Notes under the pieces: generated by a model
The model's input: only the letters and a program-made list of their open reading frames with translations
Databases searched by the model: none
What the model was told of the DNA's origin: nothing
Shown: positions 63,589 to 64,000 of the stretch, piece by piece
Layout of the letters: each line of letters starts with the position of its first letter
Numbering within the stretch: position 1 is the first letter of the stretch
Program-made: the position numbers and the translations under genes
Assembly: GCA_022571515.1 (NCBI GenBank)
Contig: JACZXQ010000005.1
Location: 95,526 to 159,525 of the forward strand
Direction: 5' to 3'
Source: Gemmatimonadota bacterium
Lineage (GTDB): Bacteria; Gemmatimonadota; Gemmatimonadetes; Longimicrobiales; Gaopeijiaceae
DNA length: 64,000 bases

Positions 63589-63705
63589 GGTGGTCACTCG
63601 AACATGACCCGCAGGCGGCGAGGACCATGAGGCCTACCAGCCAAGAGACTGTGGCCGCGTCGCACCCTGCCCGTTCGCGGCACGGCAGCGCGTCACATTT
63701 GCGGG

Positions 63706-63776
63706 CTTCGTTTGGGAGGCTCCGCGTCGTATACGTATAAACTGATCGGGTTTATACGTATACCCAGGTGGGCGCC
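63706..63776. repeat. Palindromic repeat E, copy 2
   Basis: GAGGCTCC, then the perfect 14-bp inverted repeat GTATACGTATAAAC (63729-63742), 7-nt spacer, GTTTATACGTATAC (63750-63763), then CCCAGGTGGGCGCC. The matching 54351-54423 copy lies 9.4 kb away in the same orientation. It ends 56 bases from the 3' end of tRNA-Leu. Confidence 0.85.
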
Positions 63777-63831
63777 CGATTGGCTTGGGATCGACGTCTA
63801 GAGTGCGTCACGTCGTACCTCTCCCCACCAG

Positions 63832-63915
63832 TGCCGGGGGCGGGAGTTGAACCCGCAAGGGCCTAAGCCCGGGGGATTTTAAGTCCCCTGCGTTTACCGA
63901 TTTCGCCACCCCGGC
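63832..63915 (-). tRNA. tRNA-Leu (anticodon UAA)
   Basis: 84 nt with the long variable arm of a class II tRNA. The acceptor GCCGGGG pairs with CCCCGGC before discriminator A. The anticodon stem GGGGA/UCCCC bears loop CUUAAAA, giving anticodon UAA for UUA codons. T-arm GCGGG-UUCAACU-CCCGC is intact. CCA is not encoded. The rest to 64000 holds no gene I can identify. Confidence 0.95.
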
Positions 63916-64000
63916 GAGTCCTTCGAGTAGAAACCTGAGCCCTGCCGCGGCGCACGCAAGCCCTTGGAGTCAACGCCGGAATCCCCTTTCCCGTCGGGTA

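Noticed and set aside
54351..63915. Calling the 54.4-63.8 kb segment a tRNA-Leu integrated island
   Set aside because: Neither repeat copy contains the tRNA 3' end and no integrase is present, so it is kept only as a hypothesis.
1..64000. Anti-phage systems, prophage genes, CRISPR-Cas, secondary-metabolite clusters
   Set aside because: Apart from two common toxin-antitoxin pairs, no helicase-nuclease, reverse transcriptase, cas, capsid or synthase genes were recognised.

Overview
The window is chromosomal DNA of a GC-rich bacterium. A Gemmatimonadota-like (FCB superphylum) host is inferred, not proven. Pointers are a secreted protein carrying a type IX-like sorting domain (NYPNPFNPATRIPFEL), a mannose-family PTS cluster with HPr kinase and almost no sugar-catabolic genes, many long overlapping minus-strand operons, Tat-exported enzymes, TonB and beta-barrel proteins, and secreted amidohydrolases.

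Layout. (1) 1-8.9 kb is an accessory zone downstream of the tmRNA gene ssrA. It holds the 5' end of an ornithine cyclodeaminase-like gene, an IS3-type remnant, hicAB and vapBC toxin-antitoxin pairs with clear palindromic operators, a complete IS6-family element, an MFS transporter, a frameshifted PhoX-type gene, a truncated second copy of the cyclodeaminase start, an M1 aminopeptidase, a decayed IS91-type transposase, and several families of short hairpin repeats. (2) 8.9-51 kb is mostly housekeeping sequence read on the minus strand: ssrA, dusB, selB-recO, a nuclease-family protein and metK, a full PTS block (EI, HPr, IID, IIC, IIB, IIA, hprK, hpf), a glycosyltransferase, nusB, the riboflavin genes (ribH, ribBA, ribE, ribD), purM, a PfkB kinase, argS, propionyl-CoA carboxylase and methylmalonyl-CoA mutase parts, rpsA, cmk, aroA, tyrA, rnz and a TonB-dependent receptor. 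Only a PtsN-like EIIA gene (10.4 kb) is on the plus strand. Overlaps of 1-8 nt at most gene junctions indicate translational coupling. (3) 51-64 kb is mainly plus-strand and looks accessory: a Tat-exported PLP enzyme with a Kelch protein, a frameshifted outer-membrane gene behind a DtxR/IdeR-like box, a SnoaL-like protein, a persulfide-dioxygenase-like hydrolase with a small membrane protein, a REC-GGDEF-EAL regulator, a sodium:solute symporter coupled to an amidohydrolase, a second secreted amidohydrolase, and tRNA-Leu(UAA).

How the parts fit. The PTS block has every phosphotransfer step plus HPr kinase/phosphorylase and a ribosome-hibernation factor, and no sugar-specific enzyme beside it. 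That suggests carbon sensing and growth control as much as uptake. accC, a separate biotin carrier, pccB and the mutase large subunit form a propionyl-CoA to succinyl-CoA route; the B12-binding mutase subunit and the epimerase are not here. selB implies selenocysteine decoding, but selA, selC and selD lie elsewhere.

The least explained material is the set of short structured repeats around the ssrA 3' side, one of which shows compensatory base changes between copies, and a 72-bp palindromic repeat at 54.35 and 63.71 kb, the latter copy beside tRNA-Leu. No CRISPR array, integrase, rRNA or recognisable anti-phage system was found.
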